A program made the translations under genes and the position numbers. The notes beneath the pieces are model-generated. The model made no database searches, had not been told where the DNA came from, and saw nothing but the letters and a program-made list of their open reading frames with translations. From NCBI GenBank assembly GCA_030704615.1, contig CM060734.1, positions 37,528,042 to 37,592,041 of the forward strand: 64,000 bases of DNA, written 5' to 3'. This DNA is from Takakia lepidozioides. Lineage: Eukaryota > Streptophyta > Takakiopsida > Takakiales > Takakiaceae. Shown one piece after another: positions 41,801-53,377 of this stretch; the first letter of the stretch is position 1; every line of letters begins with the position of its first letter.

Positions 41801-43480
41801 ATGGGGAAAGAGAAGAAGTCCCCTGCCCCAAAGAAATCGGACAATCCGTTTGCTCTGCCGACACGTGTGATGCGCCAGGGCGTCTCACGGTTAACCAGCC
41901 CCGTCGACAGCCGCAGCCGGAGGGCTCGTCTGCCCCCCGAGGCATGTTGCTGAGCCGGATGCTCAGTTGAGCACACCCTCGGCCACCAAGACGGGTGAAA
42001 TGTACCTTGGCAAGCACATCACCCGTTCGGGGGCCCAGTATGGGCAACTTTTGGATGTCACCCCCATAGCGACCCATTCCTCCGCAGCAAAGGTTGCACT
42101 TGCCAAGGCCCAACGTCAAGTTCAAGGGCCTTTGAAAAGCCTCCATTGCCAGCCCATTGTTGTCGATGAGGGAGGAGGAGACGAGGAGGGCCAATGAAGT
42201 GGCCAAGATAGCGAAGTGCCTCGAAGAAGTCAAGCCGGGTGAGGGCTTCTACCCTGATACACATTTGGGTGGGGGGGGGAGAGGAGGAGGTATGGGCCGG
42301 TTCGGAGCAGCCTAGCCGATCAGCAACACCGCCCCCTGAGCCTGAGCGGTCAGCAAAGAAGGGCCTGGACTACGGGGCGCCGCCGCCGGCTATGCTCCAC
42401 ATCTGGAATCTACTTCCAGTGGCGCTCTGGGAGGGGATAGAGCGGGCATATCCGGCAATGGGGACTCCTGCTACATCGGGTGACACTGGGGGCGAGTCGG
42501 ACAAGCTTGCAAAGGTACAACTGTCGCACCTTGCTCCATGATTTATCCTTTCCTTTGCATGCATGATTTTCTTTGTTGTTTGTTTCTTTTTTTGAATTTG
42601 GAAGAGTTATTTGTCTTCAGGAGGCAGCAACATGGCTGGCCTCATTGGTGCAGTCCAATGGGGTTGCCAATGAGGGAGAGCACGTGGTGTTCATGAAGGA
42701 CCCGAACACCAAAGGTAAGAAGAAGAGGCCTCGATCTCCCGAGATCCCTTTTACCATCAATGAAGGGGCTGTCCGAATGGAAAAGGGGCCATACCCAAAC
42801 CACCTTATGGAATTACACAGGTTGGCAAATCCTGAATCATGTCACCTTCCATTTGTCGCATGTGCATTAATGAGGTGGATTCGATGCAACGTATGTGTGT
42901 AATTCACTAATTGTTGTGGGGGGTTGCATAGGTATCGTGGGATGCACTCATTGCGGGAGAGACTGATGCCGCAAACAAGGCCAAATTTGACCGGGCACGC
43001 GAAGCAACAATAGTCCGCCTTAACAACCACGAATCCACACACAAGTGGGGCGCCGACGGATCCAAGGGTTTTATCTTGCGATTTGTAAGTCGTACTTCCC
43101 TATGTATTTTGTTATGTCTTCTTTCTGGCTCCATCATCGCAAAGAACTGACTTTAATTTGTGGCATGTGTAGCAACGCGCGTTTGAGAGGAAGCCATCTC
43201 CGGTAGAGTACAACTACGCCAAGGAGCATGGTTGGCAATCCCTCATGAAGAACATGGCCAACACAGAGGGGATGAGTGCACTACAGGGCACTATGGATGA
43301 GGTCGGGGGTCATGGCCAGGGATTGGATGAGAGCTCTGTGGGACTTAGGGGAACACCGCTTCATTTAGGTGCTCTGGCAAAGGGTGCAGAGTCATCAGGC
43401 TCATTGGATAGCTCTGAGTCCTCCACTGAGGATGATGATGAGGATGACTACCTAGTCCATGTAGGTCCTAAGGTCAGCCT
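41801..43480 (+). pseudogene. Broken multi-exon gene with acidic C-terminus, unrecognised
   Basis: Coding pieces with plausible splice sites: exon 1 to 42514 (donor GTACAA; starts MGKEKKSPAPKKSDNPFALP, later TKTGEMYLGKHITRSG, EVAKIAKCLEEVKPGEGFYPD); exon 2 42621-42890 (EAATWLASLVQSNGVANEGEHVVFMKDPNTK, GPYPNHLMELHRLANPES); exon 3 42932-43084 (VSWDALIAGETDAANKAKFDRAREA, STHKWGADGSKGF); exon 4 from 43173 (QRAFERKPSPVEYNYAKEHGW, then SSGSLDSSESSTEDDDEDDYLV). Exon 1 needs frame changes near 41950, 42175 and at the G run about 42271. The family is unknown to me. Position next to a CACTA-like end suggests a transposon accessory gene. Confidence 0.5.
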
Positions 43481-43599
43481 ACTGAACCCTTGTGAGCTTT
43501 TCAGCTCATTTCCAGTAAATATATTTCCATCTTTCCATCTTCCATCTTATTCATGTGTCGCACCGTCCTCACCCTCGATTCATGCTTGCTCAATTGTAT

Positions 43600-44428
43600 A
43601 CATGCTAAATCAGAGAAATGGAACTGTAAGGTCTCCCATCCCCAAATACAAAACCAGACAAAACACAAAAAACCACCCCCAATTCATCCCCAAAATCAAC
43701 CCCCAACCCCCCCCCCCCCACCAGGCCGCCCTCGCGACTGCAGGACGTCGCCAATGGCGACGTGTTTTTTGGGCGGGGGTCGCACGCCACGATGGTCGGG
43801 CGTCGCCAATCCCATTTGCGGGCGGCAACCCCCGACACCCCCTGCGACGTGTTTTTTTTTGTCCGGGGGTCACAAGCCGCGACGCCCTGGCGCCGCGTAG
43901 CCCACCACCCTGCCTACGCCACGTCTTCTTTTTTGGTTGATTAAATATTTTAAAAAATGACGCCCGAGCGTCGCCAAAACCCACGCCCGGGTGTGGCGGA
44001 GCCCGACTCCTGCTCATGTTGTTTTTTTTGCCACGCCCAATAGTCGCTTGGCGTACCACCCGGCTTACGCCACGTGTTTTTGGGTTTTATGATGGGACTC
44101 CCGGGCAGGTTAGAAAAAAAAAGGGATGCGACGCCGCGCTGGCGCCCCCACCAACGTCGTCGGCTGGAGGGCCGCGACGGCGAGACGTCGCTTGACGGAG
44201 GCCCCTGCCATCGACACGGACGGCCTGAAAAGCGACGTCCGACAGTCGCGGGAGTTGGGGCGGGGGCTCGCGATCCCCATACGTCGCATTTTTGCGACGT
44301 CATTTTGGCAACGCCCATGTGACTACCGGGCGTCGCAAATTCTGCGCCTGCCGCGTGCCCGAAAAGGGCGTTTTCCCAACGTTGCGGCGTGGCTCGGGCG
44401 TCACGGCCCCCCTTTTCCTATAGTGAAC
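43600..44428 (-). mobile_element. CACTA-like terminus with GC-rich subterminal repeats
   Basis: The stretch ends '...ccttttcctatagtg'; read on the minus strand this is CACTATAGGAAAAGG, a CACTA-type terminal repeat pointing leftward. Inside it are many 'gcgacg/cgtcgc' motifs and three variants of 'gccacgtgttttt' between 43740 and 44080, like the subterminal transposase-binding arrays of En/Spm elements. I could not find the matching left end, so the element's extent (perhaps including the gene at 41.8-43.5 kb) is uncertain. Confidence 0.45.
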
Positions 44429-44429
44429 G

Positions 44430-45260
44430 TAGGGAATGCTACATAACACCATGTTATTTGGCCTGTTTCTGTGGTGATAGCTTAACACTGTCATTTCAAT
44501 GTATGTGAAATAAATACTTAACATTGAGTGCTAATTACCATTTTCCTAACATCAACTTGTCTCCTCCCCAATCTCATGTTAGCTACCACCGGCAGGTGTG
44601 GATCCAAAGTGATTTTTTTTTTTAATAACTTCCTTTTAACATTGAGTTAACTCCAGGTGTGGCCGGAGCTTCAGATCTGCAATTTGCCAGTTTTTGGGTT
44701 GCATCCCAACTCAGGCTGTTATGGCCGGAGCAGGTAGCCCTTTCCGGCGGGGGGGTTTGTGGGGCCACGTCACAAAAACCCCAAAAACGCTGCGGGCCGT
44801 CATGAAATCAACTCCAGGCATCGCATTATTCCACGGGGTGGAATCCCACGCCCCCACATGCTGCACGTTAGCAACCAGTGTTGTTTTTTGACAGGTAGCC
44901 CTACCTTTTTTGTGACAGGTTAAACTTTTTTTTGACTTTCAACACAATTTTGTCAGATGAAATTGAAACAAAAAATGAAAGAAGTGTGAACTAAAAAAAA
45001 AACACTAAAATAAAATAAAATATGAACTTCTTACAACTACAATTAGTGAAGCTCCAGTCGATGAATACATATGGTATTGTCTTTACTATTTTCCTGGGTT
45101 CCAACCCAAACATGTAGCATTTGTACCACTTATTCTCTAACTATAAGACTTTAGCATTTTTAACCTCTTCATACGTAGTCCCAAGCCTCTCTTCTTTGAG
45201 AGATATTCTCTTGGCTTATCAATGAGCTAGGAATACAATATGCCAGTTGATTGTAAGTTA
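44430..45260. other. Non-coding, A/T-run-rich stretch
   Basis: No gene. 'gtgacaggttaaactttttttttgactttc' near 44915 resembles the inverse of the block at 35310-35337. A-rich around 44960-45020. Confidence 0.4.
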
Positions 45261-45269
45261 AGATTTTGA

Positions 45270-45560
45270 GTCATGCAGGAGCAGTGGTTTGAATATGGCA
45301 CCTCCTCCACAACAAATGCTTTTGAAACAGGATCAAGAGAGGGACTCAAGAAGAATTTTTGTGGCATTGTTGTGGCTGTGGGTACACCATGTAAGGGAGA
45401 ACAAGTCAAACATGCACTACACGATTTGAACCAGCAATTCATTTTGGCCACCTGACTCCAGTACTTAATTGTGCATTTTACAAGGGTGTATCAAGAGTAA
45501 AGACCTAGAAACAAGAAAGCAAGTGCATTCCCACATTATCCAAAATGGATATTTTCAAAT
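45270..45560 (+). pseudogene. PPR N-terminal fragment
   Basis: Plus-strand pieces GTPCKGEQVKHALHDLNQQFILA, a stop, then LQGCIKSKDLETRKQVHSHIIQNG correspond to residues about 40-95 of the PPR protein at 31744-33492 (LCKTGQLKEALQILNQRVILA...LLQECIKMKGLAEGKQVHAHIIQSG). A stop and a frame change separate them, then the similarity ends in an A-rich tract. A dead fragment. Confidence 0.65.
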
Positions 45561-45784
45561 ATCCGTCTACTCAACACCCTGTCTCAAAAAAAAAAAAACT
45601 AAGAATGGAGGCTGGAGCACGCACATGAAACAAAGAGAAGAGCCTAAGTAAGCTTAGAGGTTTAAGGCTTGAAACACAAAGAAGGACATCAGACAGTCAG
45701 CGTTTTTTTATAGGCGAATTTTCTCCAGATTTCGACCTCAAAAAATAAAATGGAATATTCTCTCGAAAGTCCCCTGTTTTTCAT

Positions 45785-46998
45785 AGAGACCCTCACACTT
45801 GTCATCGATGTCAACTAAGAAACTCAAAAGCAAGAGAAAGAGATAAGAACATGAGAATCCCTAAACTCCAAAGGCACCTTAAGCGATTGGGGAAGAGGGT
45901 CATGCGCCATCACCACCCGCAACAAGCCGCCTCCACAAAGCACATAAGCAATGAAGCAAAGCAGGCACAATCGCAAGGCACTAGAAAGGAGGGAGAGAAC
46001 TTCCCATCATAAGCATCCTTGCTAAGCACAGAAAAAGCCAGAGGAGGGAAGATGCCACTGCATTCATAGCGGTGTTTCCCGCTGCAAGAGAGACAAGGAG
46101 CCGCCTTCGCGCCCCCCCAGGCGCTCGTCCAACATGGGTACGACACCACAAACGGGGCAGCCACCGAAGCACGTCCGCCATAACACTCTCCTCGTGAGCT
46201 CAGAAGCACAACACGTGCTTCTGACAATGGGAGAGACGACATAGGGTTGTCCCCCGATTATTCATCCGTGGATGAAAAATAGTAGGACGAAACCGTATAC
46301 CCTGACGGATTTCATCCGCAGCAAGGTTAAAAATAGGTTTTGGGGTAGGGGTTAGGGTTTCCACCGTAATTAATCATAATTAGGGGTAGTAAAGATCAAT
46401 TCTAGGCCATAATCACATCATCCATAGACAGATCACTTGTGTCAGGATGAAGAAGTAGGGAATATCATCCGTGGCAACGCCTTACCTCCATCTAGGTAAT
46501 TCTATCATTCCTCACCAAACCATCCGGTATGGATAAAAAGAGTCAATAAAAGAGGAATGAAAAATTATCATCCTGGTAGTTTTTCATCCAGTACGGATGG
46601 AAAAACATGATGTTGTTGGCAACCTCCATAGAGGTAATTCTTTTCTTCCATGGTGACTTATCCGGTATGGATGAGAGTCAATAAAGGAGGAATGAAAAGG
46701 CCAAAAGAACCATCCTAGAGGTAATTCAGTGTCCATCCTGGTGGCTCAACCGGTATGGATGAAAAAACCTGATAGAGAATGAGAAAACAAGAAGTCAACA
46801 TTGATAGCAAACTGCCAATTCCCAGTAGAGAGGGAGACAGAGGGAGAGAGGGGGCACCCACCAACCAGCCCCTGGTATGGCAGTCCCTTATGGAGTGAGT
46901 GTGGTATGCACTCACCCCGTAAGGGAGTGCATACTAGACCCCTTCATAAGTTTTCTCCCTCTGTAATATAGTTTCCCACCCTTGGACACATTTGCCAT
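45785..46998 (-). repeat. 1.2-kb direct repeat D, copy 1
   Basis: Matches 55005-56215 in the same orientation at roughly 95% identity by eye. It contains four degenerate copies of a roughly 90-bp block with 'catccggtatggatgaaaa' (46500-46770), and an imperfect telomere-like string 'ggggtaggggttagggttt' near 46336. It follows the C-terminus of the Penelope-like RT on the minus strand, so it may be the element's 3' region or pseudo-LTR. A 110-codon minus frame (45910-46242) is shared by both copies but has amino-acid changes and no domain. Confidence 0.85.
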
Positions 46999-47075
46999 TG
47001 GGGCAGGAAAGTCCTACATCCTCTCCACAAACTTGCGTAAGCCTTTGATCATGCTTGAAAGGACATTGATGAAGT

Positions 47076-48860
47076 TTAAAGGGGATCCATTGTACCTCTT
47101 AGCTTGGCAACAAGCTCGTGTAACGGGAAGTAGAGGCCAGGAAATGAGCCGTGTGTCAAGAACTTTATCAAGATTCGAACCAACTTTTTGGTCTTGAAGC
47201 CGTTTCGCCCAAGTGTTTGGATAAAGACACAACATTCTTTCCAGGCAGAATCAGTGCTGCAGGAAATGTATAGAATAGGGAAAGCTTGAGAGACGACAAC
47301 ATTGTAGGACTGATTCACAGGTCTGTTAGAAAGAAATTGGATGTACTGTGTGTAAGGGGAAGGCAACAGCCTTCTCTTATCATATTTCTGAAACTGAAAA
47401 AGGCCGGTATAAGAATTCAATACACTGATCTGCACATTCATAAAGCATGCCTCCAAGCCAGTGTATGGTATATCATCCTTGGTTCTCAATAACTCTGGTT
47501 TAATCTCCACCACATTGAGAGGGTAAACCCACCATGGGTTTTGGTTATTTCTATCTGTAGAAGGATCAAGAAACAGCTTTGCATCACCGACATTCAACCA
47601 GCATATGTCATCGATGTACCTGAAGGCTTACTTGAATTTAGTCATAAGCTGGAACTGTCCAAGAGTAGCCAGTCAGAGAATAAATTTAATCTCATAGGAT
47701 AGGAAGTAAATGTTACACCATAGAGGGGAACATGAAAAACCCATGGGTATGCCAGAAATTTGCTGCCAAACTCGATCTCCCAATGCAACAAAACAATGAG
47801 TCATCAACCACTTATGGAGCCCAAGCAATCTAGCTTCGGAGAGCTCAATCCACGTACCAGTCTTAGGAGAAGAGGGTCCCCACCTACACTTCCCGAACGT
47901 GTTGTTCCTGGCTGGGATCCATAGTGAGTGATTGGTTCGAGGGTGAGCAATGTGGTATTGCCGGAAGGCAATTTGAACCACATATTCGATGGCGGCACCC
48001 AAATTGTCTTCACCTGTCAAGGGTATGTTTTCGTAACATTGAGTGATGTCCGCGACAAACACATCATGAATCCTTGCAGGTAAATTCAGAGTAAAATCAG
48101 AGATGTTGTCTATTATCCAACACATGGAAGTGGACACTTTGAAAAAACTCTCATAAGGGACAAGCCGTGCTTTGACCCATTCCTTTACCAAAGGCAATAG
48201 ATCCATGGTCGCACGTGTCAATAGACTGGCAAGTTCGCTGAAAATACAATTATGGGCATTGGTAATCCAACGGTACTTCTTTTTGTGTAGCTTGTAAATT
48301 CCCATCATGTAGGGGAGGTTACACCCTACTACTAGTATTTCAGGGAGCAAGTTTTGTAATTCTTCAGAAATGCTTCTCAAGACTGAATCGGGTGAAAGCC
48401 ATACCTTATTTTCAGAACAAGGTTTGAAATTTTTACCTGTCAGCCGATGGTATGCTTGTGTTCTTATGTGCTTCACACACATAAAACATACATTATTGTT
48501 AGCCTTGTCAAGACCAGACATGTAAAGGTGAGAAAGAAGCCATGTAAGTTCATCCCGTGCCTCTTGCACAATAAAAGGATTTCTTTCATGATGATTGAAA
48601 CGGCCATTGCATCTACTAGCTTTTTGTTTCAATTTGTCCCAACATGTGTTTTCAACCAATGGCTGCATGACATCACCCAATTCTCACAAGTATCTACTTG
48701 TAGAATGTCACATGTCTTGAAAAAAGCAGAGCAGACTTGCTCAACCACATCCTTCAACAAGGTACGTTTGAGAGGGATATGATTCATACCTAGGCTGAAC
48801 ACGGCTTTCAGTCTCTCATGTCTGATGATGTTCAAATCCATGGTACGTACGTGCTGTTTG
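47076..48860 (-). pseudogene. Penelope-like reverse transcriptase
   Basis: N-terminal part after a frameshift near 48650: TMDLNIIRHERLKAVFSLGMNHIPLK. The main frame, 48680-47076, has LPYMMGIYKLHKKKYRWITNAHN ('PKIHK...RPI' block), VFVADITQCYENIPLTG (motif A, Asp), WQQISGIPMGFSCSPLWCNIYFLSYE (motif B), then RYIDDICWLN with catalytic YIDD at 47618-47607. Two in-frame stops (TGA about 47673 and TAA about 47628) lie just before YIDD; both could arise from CGA/CAA by C-to-T change. No GIY-YIG endonuclease is seen. Layout fits Penelope-like elements, perhaps the endonuclease-deficient type known at telomeres; the exact clade is unknown. Confidence 0.65.
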
Positions 48861-49314
48861 GGAACAGACACTACAACAGATTGTGGCTTTTATGACTCCC
48901 ATGGGTGCGCAGTCATGACAAATTTGTGGCAGAAATGCCATTTGCAGTCGTAAAATGCTTTTGAAGTCATAATGCAGGTCTAGGGAAGGCGTATATGCGA
49001 CTGTATGGCTCCGGACTCTGCGCAACACAGGTCAAACATGTTTGACCACGAATATTGGCATGGCAGATATGACTACCAGTCACGGTCATGGCTACACTGG
49101 AATGACGTGTATATATTGCTTCATGACTCTCACTCTAATGCATTCTGCCAGATCATCACATGGATGAATCACTACATGACTGCACGTGTCGACACATGCT
49201 TTTCTATTATATATATAATATATGAGTATTTATATTTTGAAAAAACGGAGACTCTGACCACTAGAATGAATTAAAAAATAAAATAAAATAAACAAAGTGC
49301 AAAAATATTTAAAA
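48861..49314. other. Non-coding stretch upstream of the RT
   Basis: No gene seen. AT-rich around 49200-49310. It may be the 5' region of the Penelope-like element. The CAGTCRTAAA-type words near 48945 recur near 53340-53390. Confidence 0.35.
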
Positions 49315-49315
49315 A

Positions 49316-49530
49316 AAACACATCGGCTGGTAAGTGGCACAGTGTGTCGCCCTAGTGGTTTGGGGTTCAAACCCGCTGCCCTTATCCCGTGTGTGGGATT
49401 GTTCGTGACGGTATGTCTGGGCGTTGATCGTCATGTAGGTCTTATGGCCCATAAATGAAGGCGGGTGAATTTTCCCCCCTCCTCAAGGGCCTGTGGTTTC
49501 CCTTAAGAAAAGAAGAAAAAGGAAAAAAAT
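49316..49530 (+). mobile_element. tRNA-derived SINE-like element
   Basis: 'ggctggtaagtggcac' resembles a pol III A box. GGTTCAAACCC at about 49365-49376 is a perfect B box about 40 bp later. A roughly 150-bp body ends in an A-rich tail (from about 49503). Size and order fit plant SINEs. No clear target duplication because both flanks are A-rich. Confidence 0.5.
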
Positions 49531-49664
49531 CAAAAAGGGGCTTTTAGGGTTTACAAAAAGGTTAAAAAACTTAAAAAGTTGCCCATCACGGTAGCGTGAA
49601 CAAACTTAGAGCAAGCGGGAGGGGAGAGAGAGAGAGGGCTGGGACTTAGAGCGAGCGAGCGGGA

Positions 49665-50093
49665 GTGAGGGCAAACATGCATGGGAGGCCCACAGTTGGA
49701 GCAACCTTCGCATCTGAAGCAATCAACCCTAGAAACGCTAGGGTATGTGTGGGAGAAAGTGTTTTCGCCAAAGTTCATGGCACATCCTTCTACGAGTGGA
49801 TGGAGGATGCGGCTGGCCAACATTATGGAAAAGTGTTCCATGGGTCAATGACGATGCTTTCTCTCACATTGATGCAGGATATTCTGAACACATACAGTTG
49901 GTTCAAGGGACTTGGAAGCATTATAGACGTTGGAGGAGGTGTGGGAGCGTGCATGGAAATGTTGGTGAAAAAGTATCCGAGCATTCAAGCCATCAGCTTT
50001 GACCAACCCCATGTTGTGGAGCTGGCTCCTCACTTACCTGGTATCTCCATCGCCTACGCGTATTCCCTTGGTTTTTCAAGTTCACTGATTTGA
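49665..50093 (+). pseudogene. Caffeate-type O-methyltransferase fragment
   Basis: Residues about 30-125 read VFAKVHGTSFYEWMEDAAGQHYGKVFHGSM...WFKGLGSIIDVGGGVGACMEMLVKKYPSIQAISFDQPHVVELAPHLPG. VDVGGG-GA is SAM-binding motif I and the D-x-P-H-V-V segment follows, as in class II plant O-methyltransferases (COMT family, phenylpropanoid and lignin pathways). The N-terminal dimerisation domain and the catalytic His region are absent. A GTATCT at about 50040 could be a splice donor, but no next exon was found. Probably a fragment moved by transposition. Confidence 0.75.
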
Positions 50094-50099
50094 AGATGT

Positions 50100-50976
50100 G
50101 AAATGTGCTCAATTTGTTGTCTTCCTCCTTGGAGGGTTCTTAGTTCTATTGACTAAATCTCTTCCTTTCCCTTGCGTGGCAAAAAATAAAATAAAAATGT
50201 GCTCAATCAGTAAATGCTGCGGTAAGGATCCCTAGGATTCAGTGACCACCAGTTGCGCTTTGCAACATGAGTAGGAAGACTGCGGACCTCTTTGGTGTCC
50301 AACAATTCTGTACCATGTTCTGTAGTCAGGCTGGGCCTTCTTCTGGTGTTGCAATTAGGGGGTGTTCGAACTTCGAACAAATGACAATCATGACGCAACG
50401 TGTATACATATAGGTCGTAAGTGGAATCAGATGTACCGGTTCTGTTGAATCGACATTGAGAAGGTTACTTGCGAAAAGAACTTCGGTATTCAAAGCAGGA
50501 TTACCATTGGAATAGTTATGAAGAGGCAGAGAGAGAACCTGAGCTTGGACCACAATCATAACTTGATTCTACGAGTGTGACCAAAAACCTCCTCATATTG
50601 TTCAATATACGTAGGGCATTCTGGGGTAACCATGGGTGCATTGTAATGGGTGCAAGAGTGAAGCTAGTCGGTGGAAACATGTTCGAGAGCGTGCCCTCTG
50701 CAGATTCTACCTTCCTGAAGGTTCGTTTTGCCCTTTACTCTTGGGAATTTTTATAACTAGTGCATCGAATCCATCATAATCATTCCCGAAGTAAGAGTAG
50801 AGTACTTATCTACATTCCAAGATCTCTGGAATCATTCCAGCATCAACTGTAGTGCTGCCATGCACATCTTTTTGCTTGTATAAGTCGTTATACATTTGTG
50901 TTGACCTCCCAAGCTTAGCTGCTGCAGGCAACCTCTGAACCTCTAATTTGAGATCCTTTCCCAGCTTGTAACGTAC
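50100..50976. other. No recognised gene
   Basis: The minus strand has coherent but unidentified peptides (RHDCHLFEVRTPP, RRPSLTTEHGTELLDTKEVRSLP at 50398-50207). They may be an exon of an unknown gene. Confidence 0.3.
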
Positions 50977-51065
50977 ATGATATTAAGTCAAATAGAAGTC
51001 AACTGGAATTTGCGAGCTCTTGAAGCAAATGATGTGACAAGGCTTAGGTTTCGGCTGGGAGCTCG

Positions 51066-51970
51066 CTGTTCTTGGGAGAGTCAGCTTCGTCTTAGCAGGC
51101 CGTGTTTCAATCTCTACCCGCTCGGCTCTGATTTTACAGCACGAAGCAGAGCTGGCATGAGTTTCTTAAAGATCCTTCACGATGGTGGGACAACCGCAAT
51201 CGCAAGGTGTGGCTTTTTCTTAATGTACGATGTGAAGAAGTTTGTCCATCTTGCAAATGTGGGTTGTTGGCTCCTGTTAGTACCATGATTTGGTATTCTT
51301 CCTGATGTTTACAAGGTTCTTGGGAGAGTTAGCTTGGTCTTAGTAGGCCGTGTTTCAATCTCTGCCCACTCAGCTGCACCGTGGTGGTTCTCACTGACCA
51401 ATCCGACATTACCTAACTACAGACACAAGCAACACACACAAGAGGTCCTCTTGGGTTCATGGTCAGTCAAATCCTCCATGGGTCATGACACAAGGTCGAG
51501 GACAATGTGGTGAGGGCACCTTCTTCTTCGACCTATTTCAGCCTGTTTTGCCCTCTCATCAGACTCGGCCCTTCATTTGCAGCACGGAGCAGAGCTGGCA
51601 TGAGATTTTTAAAGATCCTTCACGATGGTGCGACAACCGCAATGGCAAGGTGTGGCTTTTCCTTAATGTACGATGTGAAGAAGTTTGTCCATCCTGCAAA
51701 TGTGGACTGTAGGCTCCTGTTAGTACCATGATTTGGTATTCTTCCTGATGTTTCAAGGTTCTTGGGAGAGTCAGCTTGGTCTTAGCAGGCCGTGTTTTAA
51801 TCTCTGCCTGCTCATCTGCACCATGCTGGTTCTCACAAACCAATCCGACATTACTTGACTACAAGACACAAGCAGCACACACAAGAGGTCCTTTTGGGTT
51901 GATGGTCGGTCAAATCCTCTATGGGTTCTTCTTTGACCTATTTCAGCCTGTTTTTCCCTCTCATCAGACT
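51066..51970 (+). repeat. 441-bp tandem duplication containing an OSB exon
   Basis: 'agagttagcttggtcttagtaggccgtg' near 51326 recurs near 51767, and 'cagagctggcatgag' near 51150 recurs near 51592, a period of about 441 bp. A third partial start is at 51075. Confidence 0.8.
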
Positions 51971-52780
51971 CGGCCCTGAGATGCATATTGAATTATATGA
52001 GTTAGCTCGTTGCTCATTGATAAGTAGGGTTGGGGGTGTTTGCTGGAATGATTGCTGTATGCATGATTTTGTGCAGAGGCATAGATAGCCGAAGGAGCAG
52101 GGATAGAGTGTGGAAGAGGGCCAGATTTCAAGCTCCAGATTATCTATGATTCCTTGTGGAAGGATAGATACAAGAAACCTGCATGGGTAGATGGTGAACT
52201 GGAAGCCGCAGATGTAGCGGCACAATTGATAAAATCAGGCACTGCTAATAAAGGCACCTTCTTCAACACATTTCAGCCTGTTTTTCCCTCTTATCAAAAC
52301 CGGCCCTAAATATCAATGTCTGCAAGTTAGCTGGTTGAGTGAATCTAGTTTGGAGTGACTTTGACATGATATTGCCAATGTGACAACATGAAAATATCGA
52401 AAAACAGTTAACGAAGATGAGGGGAAGCTGTGGAATGAATATTTTTCTAACCCCAGTCAATGGTGGGACAACCGAGGCAAAAAGGTAAATGCCTGTTGGA
52501 TTACAGAGAGTAGCAGATGCAATTGAGAATAAGAACTAGTGTGATAAGTTGAGTTGGGTGTTTGCTGGAACAAATGTAGGCTGTCATTGTCAGCTGTTAA
52601 CAGCAATGCAAGGATATATACATGATCTGTGCAGAGGCATGGATAGCTGAAGGAGCAAGGATAGAGTGTGGGTCCAGATCATCCAAGAGAGCCGGATTTC
52701 AAGCTCCACATTACCAATGATTCCCTGTGGAAGGATAGCTACAAGAAACTTGCATGGGTAAATGGTCATGGGTAGATGGT
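51140..52780 (+). pseudogene. OSB-like (organellar ssDNA-binding) gene with duplicated exons
   Basis: Exons for the PDF motif of the plant OSB family recur. First half (W..-F..P..WWDNR..K): 51140-51206 (QSWHEFLKDPSRWWDNRNRK), 51583-51649 (QSWHEIFKDPSRWCDNRNGK, one Trp to Cys) and about 52407-52484 (KLWNEYFSNPSQWWDNRGKK), each after an AG and before a GT. Second half (PDFK...LWKD..KKPAWV): about 52119-52240 and 52689-52770 (with KKLAWV). OSB proteins bind single-stranded DNA in mitochondria or plastids and restrain ectopic recombination. The N-terminal OB domain was not found, so this is a broken, internally duplicated locus. Confidence 0.65.
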
Positions 52781-52984
52781 AGATAGTTTGGAGTGACTTT
52801 GACATGATACTGCCAAAGTGACAGATTACAGAGAGTAGTAGACGCAATTCAGCAAGGCACTAAGGCAAACTCTCCTTCCCCGTAAGTGTGTGTTTTGGTA
52901 TCTGAGTGAATAAATATGTTATCTAAGAATATAATTTCAAAATTCGTTATTTAATAATGTGTCACTGTCCCCTGTTGGTCAGAA

Positions 52985-53040
52985 GTAATAATAATAATAA
53001 TTATTATTATTATTATTATCGTAATTATAATAACAATAAA
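52985..53040. repeat. (TAA)n/(TTA)n palindromic microsatellite
   Basis: A taa run passes directly into a tta run, able to form a hairpin. It lies in otherwise gene-free DNA (52870-53370). Confidence 0.85.
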
Positions 53041-53377
53041 TTAAATCCCCCAACACCCCCCCCCACAGCGACGCGTGTCAATTGATATGAGGAACCACGT
53101 GTCAAAATCGCGATGCGACACGTGCTGACGTCTGATTCCCTCCTCTGTAGTTGGGATGGCGTCGCAGTCTGACACGTGGCGTGTCTCTCTTACACAGCGG
53201 CTGACATGGACCCGTTCAATCATTCAGTAGAGCCAGCGTGTATGACTACCCCCATAGCTGCTCAGGCGCCACGTCACAGCCACGCTGGCGAGTCATATCT
53301 GCCATGCCACAACTGACTAGGGTTTTACAACTGTAGAGTCATGAAGTCGTAAATGGCTTTCATAATTGCATTTGCAG

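Noticed and set aside
46336-46356. Interstitial telomere array
   Set aside because: Only one or two imperfect TTTAGGG-like units; not an array, though noted as possibly relevant to the Penelope-like element.
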